From Oceanicola sp. D3 (GTDB taxonomy: Bacteria; Pseudomonadota; Alphaproteobacteria; Rhodobacterales; Rhodobacteraceae), in the NCBI RefSeq assembly GCF_006351965.1, contig NZ_CP040932.1:2728001-2792000 (forward strand): DNA of 64,000 nucleotides, in the 5' to 3' direction. The notes below the pieces were generated by a model. It was not told the origin of the DNA, did not search any database, and was given only the letters and a program-made list of their open reading frames with translations. The position numbers were made by a program, and so were the translations under genes. Positions within the stretch are counted from its first letter, which is position 1. Each line of letters opens with the position of its first letter. Positions 7,917 to 16,686 of the stretch are shown here, piece after piece.

Positions 7917-9053
7917 ATGAAACAGACGATTGCAATGCTCGCCGGGGTGCTGATGATGGCCACCCCCGTTGCGGCGCAGGAGACGGCGCTGCCCAAGCAG
8001 ATGAGCTGGACGGCCTATGACACCGGCTCGGCGGGCTACAACCAGGCCGTGGCCATTGGCGCGGCGCTTCAGGATACCTACGGGATCAACCTGCGGGTTC
8101 TGCCCGGCAAGAACGACGTGAGCCGCACCGAGCCGCTGCGGCAGGGCCGGGTGGAATTTTCGGCCACGGGCGTTGGCGGCAGCTTCATGTCGCAGGAAGG
8201 CGCGTTTGACTTTGGCGCCGAGAACTGGGGGCCACAGCCGATCCGCGTGATTGCGGCCAACAACGGCGGGGCGATCAACCTTGCGGTGGGCGTGGCCGCG
8301 GACCTCGACATCAAGGAGTTCAGCGACCTCAAGGGCAAGCGCGTGGCCTATATTGTGGGCGCACCGGCGCTGAACGTGAACACCGAGGCCTATCTCGCCT
8401 ATGGCGGGCTGACTTGGGACGACGTGGAAGTGGTGGAGTTTGGCGGCTTTGGCGCGAGCTGGAAGGGCCTCATCGAAGGCCAGGTGGATGCTGCCTTTGC
8501 CTCGACCAACTCGGGCCTTGCCTATGAGGCCGCCTCCAGCCCGCGCGGGCTGTTCTGGCCGCCGATCGACCCCGACAACGCCGAAGGGCTGGCGCGGATG
8601 CAGTCTGTCGCGCCCTTCTTCGTGCCTAACGTGGCCGTTGTCGGCGCAACGATTGACGGCACCGATGGCTACGCGGGCGCGGGCTATGCCTACCCCGTGC
8701 TGATCGGCACCAGCGAGACCGACGAAGAGATGGCCTATGCGATGACCAAGGCGATGGTGGATCTCTACCCCAGCTTCGAGGGCAAGGCCCCGGGCATCAA
8801 CGGTTGGGCGCTGGACAAGCAGGACATGCAGTGGGTGGCCCCCTACCACGATGGCGCGATCCGCTATTACACCGAGGCTGGCCTGTGGAATGACGAAGCG
8901 CAGGCCCATAATGACAAGCTGATTGCCCGGCAGGAGGCGCTCTCTGCCGCTTGGGAGGCGCTGAAGGCCGAAGGCCCGGACAACTGGGAAGAAGCCTGGC
9001 CGGAAGCCCGCCGCAAGGCCCTGGCCGATGGTGGCTTCGAGGTGGTGTTCTGA
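7917..9053 (+). CDS. TRAP transporter solute-binding protein, TAXI family
   Basis: Periplasmic receptor of a TRAP-type secondary transporter, 378 aa. It has a signal peptide (MKQTIAMLAGVLMMATPVAA, cut near residue 20) and then TAXI-family features: AYDTGSAGYNQAVAIGAALQ in the ligand-entry region and GVGGSFM, DLKGKRVAYIVG and an internal VVEFGGFGASWKGLIEGQVD. GGGAGGA lies 4 bases before the ATG. It is followed by a 12-bp GC hairpin and then the fused TRAP permease. TAXI receptors bind mostly dicarboxylates or amino acids; the ligand here is unknown but is probably the substrate of the surrounding acyl-CoA pathway. Confidence 0.9.
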   Translation: MKQTIAMLAGVLMMATPVAAQETALPKQMSWTAYDTGSAGYNQAVAIGAALQDTYGINLRVLPGKNDVSRTEPLRQGRVEFSATGVGGSFMSQEGAFDFGAENWGPQPIRVIAANNGGAINLAVGVAADLDIKEFSDLKGKRVAYIVGAPALNVNTEAYLAYGGLTWDDVEVVEFGGFGASWKGLIEGQVDAAFASTNSGLAYEAASSPRGLFWPPIDPDNAEGLARMQSVAPFFVPNVAVVGATIDGTDGYAGAGYAYPVLIGTSETDEEMAYAMTKAMVDLYPSFEGKAPGINGWALDKQDMQWVAPYHDGAIRYYTEAGLWNDEAQAHNDKLIARQEALSAAWEALKAEGPDNWEEAWPEARRKALADGGFEVVF

Positions 9054-9080
9054 GCCGCTGAGACGGGTCAGTAAGTATTG

Positions 9081-9112
9081 GCCGGGGCGCGGGTTTGATG
9101 CCGCGCCCCGGC
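9081..9112 (+). terminator. Strong hairpin between TAXI receptor and TRAP permease genes (attenuator-like)
   Basis: Perfect 12-bp stem: GCCGGGGCGCGG at 9081-9092 and CCGCGCCCCGGC at 9101-9112, loop GTTTGATG. There is no T-run after it, so partial termination or 3'-end protection of the receptor message is more likely than complete termination, because the permease gene follows 27 bases later. Confidence 0.6.
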
Positions 9113-9139
9113 TGAATTTCCGAGCAGGATGAGGCCGCG

Positions 9140-11158
9140 ATGACCGCCGATGAGACCCACCCCAAGGGCGCCGAGATAGCCGACCCGGACGCCGCCCCCG
9201 CTGCGGGCCGCGGGCCTGCCGATGTGGCCGCCCGCTGGGCAATTGGGGGGGCGACCGGGCTGGGCCTGCTGATGGTGATCCATCAGCTTTTCAACCTTCA
9301 GATCGGCGGCTTGGTGCTGATCGAGGGGCGCTACCTCTACCTGCTGGGCGGGCTGTTTCTGGCAGTTGCCTACCTCGTTTTCCCGATGCGGGGCGTGAGG
9401 GGGGATACGCCGGGGCTGATCGACTGGCTCCTGGCCGCCGCAACGCTGGGCTGCACCGCCTATCTGACCGCCACCGCGCAGCGCAACCTTTCGGAAGGCT
9501 GGGAATATGCCGCACCGGAGGTGGCTGTTTGGGTGAGCTATGCCTTCATCGCGCTGGTGCTGGAAGGCACGCGGCGCGCCGGGGGGACGGTGCTGTTTGT
9601 GATCGTGCTGGTCTTTGCGCTCTACCCGACCTTTGCGAGCCATGTGCCTGACCCGTTTTCGGGGTTTCAGAGCAGCTTTGGCGAGGCGGTGAGCTACCAT
9701 GTTTACTCGTCGGAAAGCTCCTTTGGCATTCCGATGAAGGCCTTCGGCGGCGTGGTGATCGGGTTTATCCTGTTTGGCGCGGTGTTGCAGCGCACGGGTG
9801 GCGGGCAGTTTTTTAACGACCTCGCGCTTGGGCTCGTGGGCGGCTTTCGTGGCGGGGCGGCGAAAGTTTCGATCTTTGCGAGCGGGTTCATGGGGAGCAT
9901 GTCTGGCTCGGTGATCTCGAATGTGCTGACCACGGGGGCCGTGAGCATTCCGGCGATGCGGCGCACCGGCTTTTCGAAGGAGACGGCGGCGGCGACGGAG
10001 GCCTGCGCCTCGACGGGGGGCGTGCTGATGCCGCCGATCATGGGGGCGACGGCCTTTGTGATGGCCTCGTTTCTGAGCCGCCCCTACGTGGAAATCGCGA
10101 TTGCGGCGGCGATCCCCTCGCTGCTGTTCTACTTTGGCCTCTTCGCCCAGATCGACGCTTATTCGGCACGGCGCGGGCTGAAGGGCATTCCGCGGGCCGA
10201 GCTGCCGCGGTTGCGGACGGTGCTGAAGGACGGCTGGCTATATGTCAGCGTCTTCGCGCTGCTGATCTTCATGCTGATCGTGCTGCGGCGCGAAACCTCG
10301 GCCCCGTTTTATGCCACCGCGCTGCTGCTGGTGGTGAACCAGCTGCTGCCGGGCAACCGCCTGTCGCTGCGCGGGCTGGGCCAGATGTTCGTGGGCGTGG
10401 GCGCGGGGCTGGCGGAGTTGACCGCGATTCTTTTGGGCGTGGGGCTGATCGTGGGCGCGTTTTCGGCCACCGGGCTGGCGGGGACGCTGGTGAATGAGCT
10501 GGTGTTCATTGCCGGCGACAACACGCTGGTGCTGCTGCTGATGGGCGCGGTGACCTCCTTCATCTTCGGGATGGGGATGACGGTGACGGCCTGCTACATC
10601 TTCCTGGCCGTGGTGCTGGCTCCGGCGCTGGAGCAAGGCGGGCTGAACCAGCTCGCGGTGCATCTGTTCATCCTCTACTGGGGCATGGTGAGCTACATCA
10701 CGCCGCCGGTGGCGCTTGGGGCCTTTGCCGCTGCGACCATGTCGGGCGCCTCGGCCATGAAAACCGGGCTGGAGGCGATGCGGCTGGGCGGGGTGATTTA
10801 TGTGGCGCCCTTCTTCTTTGTGCTGAACCCGGCGCTGATCGGCCAAGCCCCGGGCGCGGAGGTGGCGGTGGCGCTGGCCTCGGCGCTGACCGGGGTGGCG
10901 CTGCTGAGCTTTGGCTTGCAGGGCTACGTGAGCTTTTTGGGGCCGATCAAGGGGGCCTTCGCGATCCCGCTCAGGGTGGCGCTTTGCGCAGGCGGCGTGG
11001 CCTTTGCGATCCCCCACACCGAGGAGACCGGGCTGGGCTACGGGGCCACCGCGCTGGTCGGGCTGGCCCTGGCTGCCCTGCCCCTTGTCGCCGCCGCGCT
11101 GGCGGGGCAGCGTGCGGCACGGGAAGAAATTGCGGAGGCAGGCCATGCAAATCAATGA
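9140..11158 (+). CDS. TRAP transporter permease, fused small and large membrane subunits (TAXI-associated)
   Basis: Integral membrane symporter subunit, 672 aa with many hydrophobic segments. The N-terminal third resembles the small DctQ-like part and the remainder the DctM part. Family motifs include FMGSMSGSVISNVLTTGAVSIP and GVLMPPIMGATAFVMASF, and a second inverted set FGMGMTVTACYIFLAVVLAP and YWGMVSYITPPVALGAFAAA. Such fused proteins normally partner TAXI receptors, as encoded directly upstream. AGGATGAGG precedes the ATG. The 3' end overlaps the next gene by 14 bases, linking transport to beta-oxidation in one transcript. Confidence 0.9.
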   Translation: MTADETHPKGAEIADPDAAPAAGRGPADVAARWAIGGATGLGLLMVIHQLFNLQIGGLVLIEGRYLYLLGGLFLAVAYLVFPMRGVRGDTPGLIDWLLAAATLGCTAYLTATAQRNLSEGWEYAAPEVAVWVSYAFIALVLEGTRRAGGTVLFVIVLVFALYPTFASHVPDPFSGFQSSFGEAVSYHVYSSESSFGIPMKAFGGVVIGFILFGAVLQRTGGGQFFNDLALGLVGGFRGGAAKVSIFASGFMGSMSGSVISNVLTTGAVSIPAMRRTGFSKETAAATEACASTGGVLMPPIMGATAFVMASFLSRPYVEIAIAAAIPSLLFYFGLFAQIDAYSARRGLKGIPRAELPRLRTVLKDGWLYVSVFALLIFMLIVLRRETSAPFYATALLLVVNQLLPGNRLSLRGLGQMFVGVGAGLAELTAILLGVGLIVGAFSATGLAGTLVNELVFIAGDNTLVLLLMGAVTSFIFGMGMTVTACYIFLAVVLAPALEQGGLNQLAVHLFILYWGMVSYITPPVALGAFAAATMSGASAMKTGLEAMRLGGVIYVAPFFFVLNPALIGQAPGAEVAVALASALTGVALLSFGLQGYVSFLGPIKGAFAIPLRVALCAGGVAFAIPHTEETGLGYGATALVGLALAALPLVAAALAGQRAAREEIAEAGHANQ

Positions 11159-13220
11159 CGTCATTTCCATCGAACGCGAGGGGCCGCTGGCGCTAATCGT
11201 GATCGACAACCCGCCGGTGAACGCCGCAGGCCATGCCGTGCGCGAGGGGCTGTGGAACGCGATTGAAGCGGTGGAGACTGACGCGGGCATTGAGGCGGTG
11301 GCGATTTATGGCAAGGGCCGCGCCTTTATTGCCGGAGCGGATATCAAGGAGTTTGGCGGGCCACGGCTGGAGCCGATCCTGACGGATGTCTGCAACCGGA
11401 TCGAGGCTTGCCCCAAGCCGGTGGTTGCGGTGCTTCATGGCTCCTGCTTTGGCGGCGGGCTGGAGGTGGCGATTGGCTGCCACGCCCGGGTGGCAATTCC
11501 GGGCGTGAAGGTGGGCTTTCCGGAGGTGACGCTGGGGGTGATCCCCGGTGCGGGCGGCACACAGCGCGGGCCACGGCTGATGGGGATTGGCGCGGCGCTA
11601 TCGATCATCACCACCGGGCAGCGGCTTGGGCACGGCGATGCGCTGAGCTGCGGGCTGGTGGACCGGATCGAAGAGGGCGAGCCGCGTGCGGTGGCGCTGG
11701 CGATGGCCGAGGAAGCGCGGGTGGGCACCCTGCCCTGCCGCAAGACCGGCGAGATCGAGGTGACGCCTGACCCCGAGGCGATTGAGGCCACGAAGGAGAC
11801 GCTGGCGGCGAAGCAGGCGCATCTCTTTGCCCCGCATCGCGCGGTGGAAGCGGTGGAGGCCGGCACCGGCCCGTTGGAACCGGGGCTGGCGCTGGAGCGC
11901 GAGAAGTTTGCCGCCTGTATCGAAAGCCCGCAGCGGGCCGGGCTGATCCACGCGTTCTTCGCAGAGCGCGCGGTGGAGAAGATCCCCGAGGCGGGTGCCA
12001 CGCCGCGCGAGGTGGCCACGGTGGGCGTGATCGGCGGCGGCACGATGGGTTCGGGCATTGCGACCGCCTGCCTCAACGCCGGGCTGACCGTGCGGATGAA
12101 CGAGCGCGACGAGGCGGCGCTGGAGCGGGGCCGCGAGACGGTGGCGGGCAATCTTGAGGGCGCGGTGAAGCGCGGCAAGATGAGCGAGGCCAAGCGGGAT
12201 GCGGCGCTGGAGCGGTTTTTGCCCTCGACCGCGCTGGAAGACTTTGCCGATTGCGATGTGGTGATTGAGGCGGTGTTTGAAGACATGGGCGTGAAGCGCG
12301 ATGTCTTCGGGCGGCTGGACAGCATTTGCAAGCCGGGCGCGGTGCTGGCGTCGAACACCTCTTACCTTGATGTGAACGAGATCGCCGCCTGCACCTCGCG
12401 CCCCGAGGATGTGGTTGGGCTGCACTTCTTTTCGCCCGCCCATATCATGCGGCTGCTGGAGGTGGTGGTGGCCGAAAAGACCGCGCCCGAGGTGGTGGCG
12501 ACCGGTTTTGCGCTGGCCAAGAAGCTGCGCAAGGTGGCGGTGCGGGCTGGCGTTTGCGACGGGTTTATCGGCAACAGAATCCTCAGCCATTACAAGAAGG
12601 TGGCCGACTACCTGATGCTTGACGGCGCGGCCCCCGAGGAGGTGGACGCGGCGATGGAGGCCTTCGGCTTTGCCATGGGGCCTTTTGCGGTGAGCGACCT
12701 TGCGGGGCTGGATATTGGCTGGGCAAACCGCAAGCGGCTGGCCCCGGAGCGGCCCGAGGCGGAGCGCTACGTGGCGGTGGCCGACCGGATTTGCGAGGCG
12801 GGCCACTATGGGCGCAAGACCGGGCGCGGGTTTTACATTTACGAGGGGCGCGACAAGCGGCCAGACCCGGAGGTTGCGGCGATCATCGCGCAGGAGCGGG
12901 AGAAGGCGGGGGTGACGCCGCGCAGCTTTAGCGCCGAGGCGATTCAGGCCCGGTTTTTGACCGCGATGATCTCGGAAGCGACGCGGGTGCTGGAGGACGG
13001 CATTGCGCTGCGACCCATTGATATCGACGCGGTTTTTCTCTTTGGCTACGGCTTTCCGCGCCATCGCGGCGGGCCGATGCACACGGCCGATGTGATCGGT
13101 GCCGAAGAGCTTGTGGCGCGGATCGAGCGCTACGCCGAAGAAGACCCCTATTATTGGCAAGTGCCCGATCTGCTGCGTAAAATGGCAGCCGATGGCAGCA
13201 CATTTGCCGAGATGAACTGA
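11145..13220 (+). CDS. Bifunctional enoyl-CoA hydratase/isomerase and 3-hydroxyacyl-CoA dehydrogenase (FadB/FadJ-like)
   Basis: Catalyses hydration and NAD-dependent oxidation in beta-oxidation, 691 aa. The N-terminal crotonase domain has the oxyanion-hole segment FIAGADIKEFG and the two catalytic glutamates E107 (GGGLEVAIG) and E127 (FPEVTLGVIPGAGGT). The NAD-binding domain starts with GGGTMGSG at 297-304, and the dehydrogenase His lies in VGLHFFSPAHIM. Two C-terminal 3HCDH domains follow. The start at 11145 lies inside the end of the TRAP permease gene with GGAGG upstream; a longer frame from 11004 is antisense-like shadow coding. Placement suggests it acts on the imported substrate after CoA activation. 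Confidence 0.92.
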   Translation: MQINDVISIEREGPLALIVIDNPPVNAAGHAVREGLWNAIEAVETDAGIEAVAIYGKGRAFIAGADIKEFGGPRLEPILTDVCNRIEACPKPVVAVLHGSCFGGGLEVAIGCHARVAIPGVKVGFPEVTLGVIPGAGGTQRGPRLMGIGAALSIITTGQRLGHGDALSCGLVDRIEEGEPRAVALAMAEEARVGTLPCRKTGEIEVTPDPEAIEATKETLAAKQAHLFAPHRAVEAVEAGTGPLEPGLALEREKFAACIESPQRAGLIHAFFAERAVEKIPEAGATPREVATVGVIGGGTMGSGIATACLNAGLTVRMNERDEAALERGRETVAGNLEGAVKRGKMSEAKRDAALERFLPSTALEDFADCDVVIEAVFEDMGVKRDVFGRLDSICKPGAVLASNTSYLDVNEIAACTSRPEDVVGLHFFSPAHIMRLLEVVVAEKTAPEVVATGFALAKKLRKVAVRAGVCDGFIGNRILSHYKKVADYLMLDGAAPEEVDAAMEAFGFAMGPFAVSDLAGLDIGWANRKRLAPERPEAERYVAVADRICEAGHYGRKTGRGFYIYEGRDKRPDPEVAAIIAQEREKAGVTPRSFSAEAIQARFLTAMISEATRVLEDGIALRPIDIDAVFLFGYGFPRHRGGPMHTADVIGAEELVARIERYAEEDPYYWQVPDLLRKMAADGSTFAEMN

Positions 13221-13229
13221 GGACGCCCC

Positions 13230-14417
13230 ATGGACCTGAGCTATTCGCCACAAGAACAAGCCTTTCAGGAAGAGGTGCGCGCCTTTCTGGCCGATGAGTT
13301 GCCTGCCGATATTGCAGCGCGGGTGAAGGCCGGTGAGGAGGTTTCCAAGGCGGATACCGAGCGCTGGCACGCGATTTTGCAATCGCGCGGCTGGCTGGCG
13401 CAGACATGGCCCGAAGAGCATGGCGGCCCGGGATGGGGGCCGGTGGAGCGGCATATCTTCGACGAAGAAGCCGCGCGGGCCTATGCGCCGCGCATCCTGC
13501 CCTTTGGCCTGCAAATGCTGGGGCCGGTGCTGATCAAGTTTGGCAGCGACGAACAGAAGGCGCATTACCTGCCCCGGATTCTGGATGGCACCGACTGGTG
13601 GTGCCAAGGCTATTCGGAGCCCGGCGCTGGCTCGGATTTGGCGTCGCTGAAGACGAAGGCGGTGCGCGAGGGCGACGAATATGTGGTGAATGGCCAGAAG
13701 ACATGGACGACGCTGGGCCAGCACGCCGACTGGATTTTCTGCCTTGTGCGCACCGATGCGGGCGCAAAGCCGCAGGCGGGAATTTCTTTCCTGCTGATCG
13801 ACATGAAGACACCGGGGATCGAAGTGCGCCCGATCAAGCTGATCGAGGGCGGGCATGAGGTGAACGAGGTGTTCTTTACCGACGTGCGGGTGCCCGCGGA
13901 AAACCTCGTGTGGAAAGAGAATGACGGCTGGACGGTGGCCAAGTATCTGCTGACGCATGAGCGCACCGGGATTGCGGGTGTGGGCTTTTCCATCGCCGCC
14001 TTGGAGCGGGTGAAGGCGCTGGCGGCGCGGACGATGCGGGGCGGCAAACGGCTGATCGAAGACCCGCTGTTTGCGGCGCGCCTGGCCGAGGTGGAGATGG
14101 ACCTTGAGGCGATGAAAATCTTCAACCTGCGGATGCTGGCAGAGGCGCAGCGGGTGGGGCACCCTGGGGTGGAAACCTCGATGCTGAAGATCCGTGGCAC
14201 CGAGGTGCGGCAGGCTTTGAACGACCTTTACCGCCGCGCCCTCGGCCCGGCGGCGGCGCTGATCCCCGGTGAGGCGCCGGGCGGCAATGCCGCGCTGGTG
14301 GAGCCCGAGGATGAGGCGGCAGCGGCGAGCTATTTCAACAACCGCAAGATCTCCATCTTTGGGGGATCCAACGAAATTCAGAAGAACATTCTGACCAAGG
14401 CCATGCTGGAGCTCTGA
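13230..14417 (+). CDS. Acyl-CoA dehydrogenase, large-subunit type (PimC-like)
   Basis: FAD-dependent dehydrogenase of an acyl-CoA, 395 aa. Family blocks are WPEEHGGPGWGPVERHIFDEE, WCQGYSEPGAGSDLASLKT, NGQKTWTTLGQHADWIFCLV and the C-terminal IFGGSNEIQKNI. In the last block Gly stands where short-chain enzymes carry the catalytic Glu, so the base must be elsewhere in the sequence, as in other members of this subgroup. It is one base away from the following smaller acyl-CoA dehydrogenase gene, the arrangement of pimeloyl-CoA dehydrogenase and steroid-type alpha2beta2 enzymes, so the two may form one heteromer. Confidence 0.88.
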   Translation: MDLSYSPQEQAFQEEVRAFLADELPADIAARVKAGEEVSKADTERWHAILQSRGWLAQTWPEEHGGPGWGPVERHIFDEEAARAYAPRILPFGLQMLGPVLIKFGSDEQKAHYLPRILDGTDWWCQGYSEPGAGSDLASLKTKAVREGDEYVVNGQKTWTTLGQHADWIFCLVRTDAGAKPQAGISFLLIDMKTPGIEVRPIKLIEGGHEVNEVFFTDVRVPAENLVWKENDGWTVAKYLLTHERTGIAGVGFSIAALERVKALAARTMRGGKRLIEDPLFAARLAEVEMDLEAMKIFNLRMLAEAQRVGHPGVETSMLKIRGTEVRQALNDLYRRALGPAAALIPGEAPGGNAALVEPEDEAAAASYFNNRKISIFGGSNEIQKNILTKAMLEL

Positions 14418-14418
14418 C

Positions 14419-15459
14419 ATGAATTTTGAGATGACAGATGACCGCCGGATGCTGGCCGACAGCCTGGGCAAGCTGCTTGGGAGCCAATACGGAATCGAAC
14501 ATCGCAACGCTGTGGCCTATGAAGCGCCGTTTCATGACAAAGCGGGCTGGAACGCATTAGCGGAGCTGGGAATTATCTATGCCTTCGTCTCCGAGGATGC
14601 GGGGGGCATGGGGGGCTCTGGCTTTGACCTGCTAGCAGTTTTCGAACAAATGGGCGCGGCGCTTTGCCCGGAGCCGCTGCTGGGCGCAGCCATGGCGGCC
14701 CCGCTCTTGGCCGAGGCCGGAGAAGACCTTGAGCCGCTGCTTGCGGGTGAGGCGATTTATGCGCTGGCGGTCGATGAGCTGGAGGCCCCTTGGGATGCAG
14801 AAGGCGGAACCACCGAGGGCGGCGCGGCGCTCACCGGGCGCAAGACGTCTGTTTATGGGGCCAATGCGGCCACGCATTTTTTGGTCAGCGCCCGGCAGGC
14901 TGGCAAGTTGGCGCTGTTTGAGGTGAAGGCCGAGGATGCTGCCGTGACCCCCTGGGGGATGATCGACGGCGGTGGCGCGGGCGAGGTGATGCTGGATGGC
15001 ACCCCGGCGCGTTGCCTGCTCCCCGATGCCGGGGAGACCATTGCCGCCGCGCTGGACCGGGGGCGGCTGGCGCTCTGTGCCGAGGCGGTGGGGGCGATGG
15101 ATTGGTGCTATGCGACCACGCTCGACTACCTCAAGAGCCGCAAGCAGTTTGGCCGCGAGATCGGCAGCTTTCAGGCGCTTCAGCACCGGATGGTGGAGAT
15201 GAAGACGGCCATCGAACAGGCCCGCTCGATCACCATTCTGGCCGCTGACCGGATGGATGGCCACACCACCGCCATGGCCAAGAGTCTCGTGGGGCGCACG
15301 GCGCGGAAGGTGAGCGAGGAGGCCATTCAGCTGCATGGCGGGATCGGCATGACCTGGGAATATCCGCTGAGCCATTATGCCAAGCGGCTGGTGATGCTGG
15401 ATGCGCAGCTGGGCGATGCCGATTTTCACACTGCGCGAGTGGCGGGCAGCTACGCCTGA
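14419..15459 (+). CDS. Acyl-CoA dehydrogenase, small-subunit type (PimD-like)
   Basis: 346 aa acyl-CoA dehydrogenase paralogue, shorter than the canonical roughly 380 aa. The N-terminal helical domain and the C-terminal FAD-binding/dimer region (RKQFGREIGSFQALQHRMVE, then AIQLHGGIGMTWEYPLSHY) are clear, while the middle beta domain is reduced. The ATG follows the stop of the larger dehydrogenase by one base, implying fixed stoichiometry. Known heteromeric acyl-CoA dehydrogenases split FAD binding and catalysis between such pairs and act on bulky or ring-derived CoA esters; that role here is an inference. The gene converges on the thioesterase gene with a 10-base overlap. Confidence 0.87.
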   Translation: MNFEMTDDRRMLADSLGKLLGSQYGIEHRNAVAYEAPFHDKAGWNALAELGIIYAFVSEDAGGMGGSGFDLLAVFEQMGAALCPEPLLGAAMAAPLLAEAGEDLEPLLAGEAIYALAVDELEAPWDAEGGTTEGGAALTGRKTSVYGANAATHFLVSARQAGKLALFEVKAEDAAVTPWGMIDGGGAGEVMLDGTPARCLLPDAGETIAAALDRGRLALCAEAVGAMDWCYATTLDYLKSRKQFGREIGSFQALQHRMVEMKTAIEQARSITILAADRMDGHTTAMAKSLVGRTARKVSEEAIQLHGGIGMTWEYPLSHYAKRLVMLDAQLGDADFHTARVAGSYA

Positions 15460-15878
15460 GGCGTGCGGTAGCGGAAGACGCCGGTGGCGGTGGCAACCAG
15501 ATTGCCCTGCTCGTCGCTGAGGCGGGCCTCGGCGAAGAAGGTCTTGCGCCCTCCCCCGGTTTTGCGGCCCTCCGCGATCAGGCGGTTGCCCTGCGACTGC
15601 CCCTGAAAGTTGACCGTCATCGAAAGCGTCATCGCCATGCGCTTCGCCTCCGCGTCGCCGGTAAAGCTGCCCGCATAGCCCATGGCCGTATCCAGCAGCA
15701 CCGAGAGCGCGCCGCCGTGGGGGATGCCGTGGCGGTTTTCCACCGCGTCCAGCGGCGACAGCTCCACACGGGCGCAGCCCTCCCCCCAGCCGGTGATGGC
15801 AAAGCCGATGAGCGACTGAAAGGGATAGGGCGGCTCGATCAGCTCGGGCGCGATGGGCGGTGCGGGCGGCCAGCTCAT
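15450..15878 (-). CDS. PaaI-family hotdog thioesterase
   Basis: Hydrolyses acyl-CoA thioesters, probably to release trapped CoA, 142 aa, a usual length for the family. The signature ENRHGIPHGGALSVLLDTAMG carries the HGG motif and catalytic Asp of the PaaI group. Its ATG overlaps the stop of the IclR gene (ATGA), so it is co-expressed with the regulator on the minus strand. The substrate is not predictable; neighbours suggest an intermediate of the local acyl-CoA pathway. Confidence 0.85.
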   Translation of the reverse strand: MSWPPAPPIAPELIEPPYPFQSLIGFAITGWGEGCARVELSPLDAVENRHGIPHGGALSVLLDTAMGYAGSFTGDAEAKRMAMTLSMTVNFQGQSQGNRLIAEGRKTGGGRKTFFAEARLSDEQGNLVATATGVFRYRTPQA

Positions 15879-16678
15879 TCCACCGCCCTCCGGCTGAGGG
15901 AGGCGGCGGCGGTGAGCAGGCGCTCGGAATAGGCATCGCGCAGCTCTTCGGGCGAAACCAGAAAGGACGGGCCGCCGACGTTCATCGCGAAGATCCTGTC
16001 ACCGTTGAGCGAGACGACGGGCACGGCGATGCCGTTGATCTCGGGGCGCCAGTCGCCATAGCCGGTGGTGTAGCCGAGGGTGGCATAATCTTCGATGGCG
16101 CGCGCGAGGCTTTGGCGGTAGCGCGGCACATCATCGGGGCGCTCGCGTTCGGCGAGGTGCAGAAGATGCTCGTGCTGCTCTTCGGTCATGGCAGCAAGGA
16201 TTGCGCGGCCTATGGCGGAATGGAACAGCGGCAAGCGGGCGCCCACGTTCATGGTGAGCGAGACGGCCTGTTGCGAGCGCTGCACGCCAACATAGACGGC
16301 CTGAAGCCGGTGATGCTCGGCGAAGGCGGCGGTGACATGGGGGTTCGGCCCTTCGCAGAGCGCACGCATTTCGGGGCGGGCACGTTCGGAGGTTTCCATC
16401 CCCGCCAGCACGCCGTAGCCCAGCGCCAGCACGCCGGGGCCGAGCCGGTAGGTGCCGTTTCGCTCGGAATGGACAAGGTAATCCAGCCGCCGCAGCGTGT
16501 AGGTGAGCCGCGAGATGGTGGCCTTGGGCAGGCCGGTGCGGGCGGCGATTTCCTGATTGGTCAGCTCGGTTTCGGAGGGGCGGAAGCAGCGCAACACCTC
16601 CAGCCCACGGGCCAGAGCGGTGATGAAGTTGCGGTCGTCACTTTCGAGCCCGCTGTCGATTTGGTCTGGTGCGTCCAC
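15875..16678 (-). CDS. IclR-family transcriptional regulator
   Basis: 267 aa DNA-binding regulator. A winged helix-turn-helix lies at about residues 20-80 (LARGLEVLRCFRPSETELTN, GLPKATISRLTYTLRRLDYL) and the C-terminal effector-binding GAF-like domain follows (GARLPLFHSAIGRAILAAM, DDWRPEINGIAVPV-like region). The start is GTG at 16678. It is embedded in the catabolic island between an SDR and a thioesterase gene. Two copies of a TGCRRAA-N5-TTCCGCA palindrome occur in the divergent promoter regions on either side (7807 and 22912), a sensible regulon for this protein. IclR proteins of this type usually respond to a pathway carboxylic acid. Confidence 0.9.
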   Translation of the reverse strand: MDAPDQIDSGLESDDRNFITALARGLEVLRCFRPSETELTNQEIAARTGLPKATISRLTYTLRRLDYLVHSERNGTYRLGPGVLALGYGVLAGMETSERARPEMRALCEGPNPHVTAAFAEHHRLQAVYVGVQRSQQAVSLTMNVGARLPLFHSAIGRAILAAMTEEQHEHLLHLAERERPDDVPRYRQSLARAIEDYATLGYTTGYGDWRPEINGIAVPVVSLNGDRIFAMNVGGPSFLVSPEELRDAYSERLLTAAASLSRRAVE

Positions 16679-16686
16679 GTCTTCCC

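Noticed and set aside
7413-9242. A 609-codon minus-strand frame across the TAXI gene
   Set aside because: Antisense shadow of the TAXI receptor gene; low-complexity composition and no family motif.
11598-14507. A 969-codon open frame on the minus strand across the FadB-like and first acyl-CoA dehydrogenase genes
   Set aside because: It is fully antisense to two genes with clear catalytic motifs, has an Arg/His-rich composition typical of a GC-rich shadow frame, and no recognisable domain.
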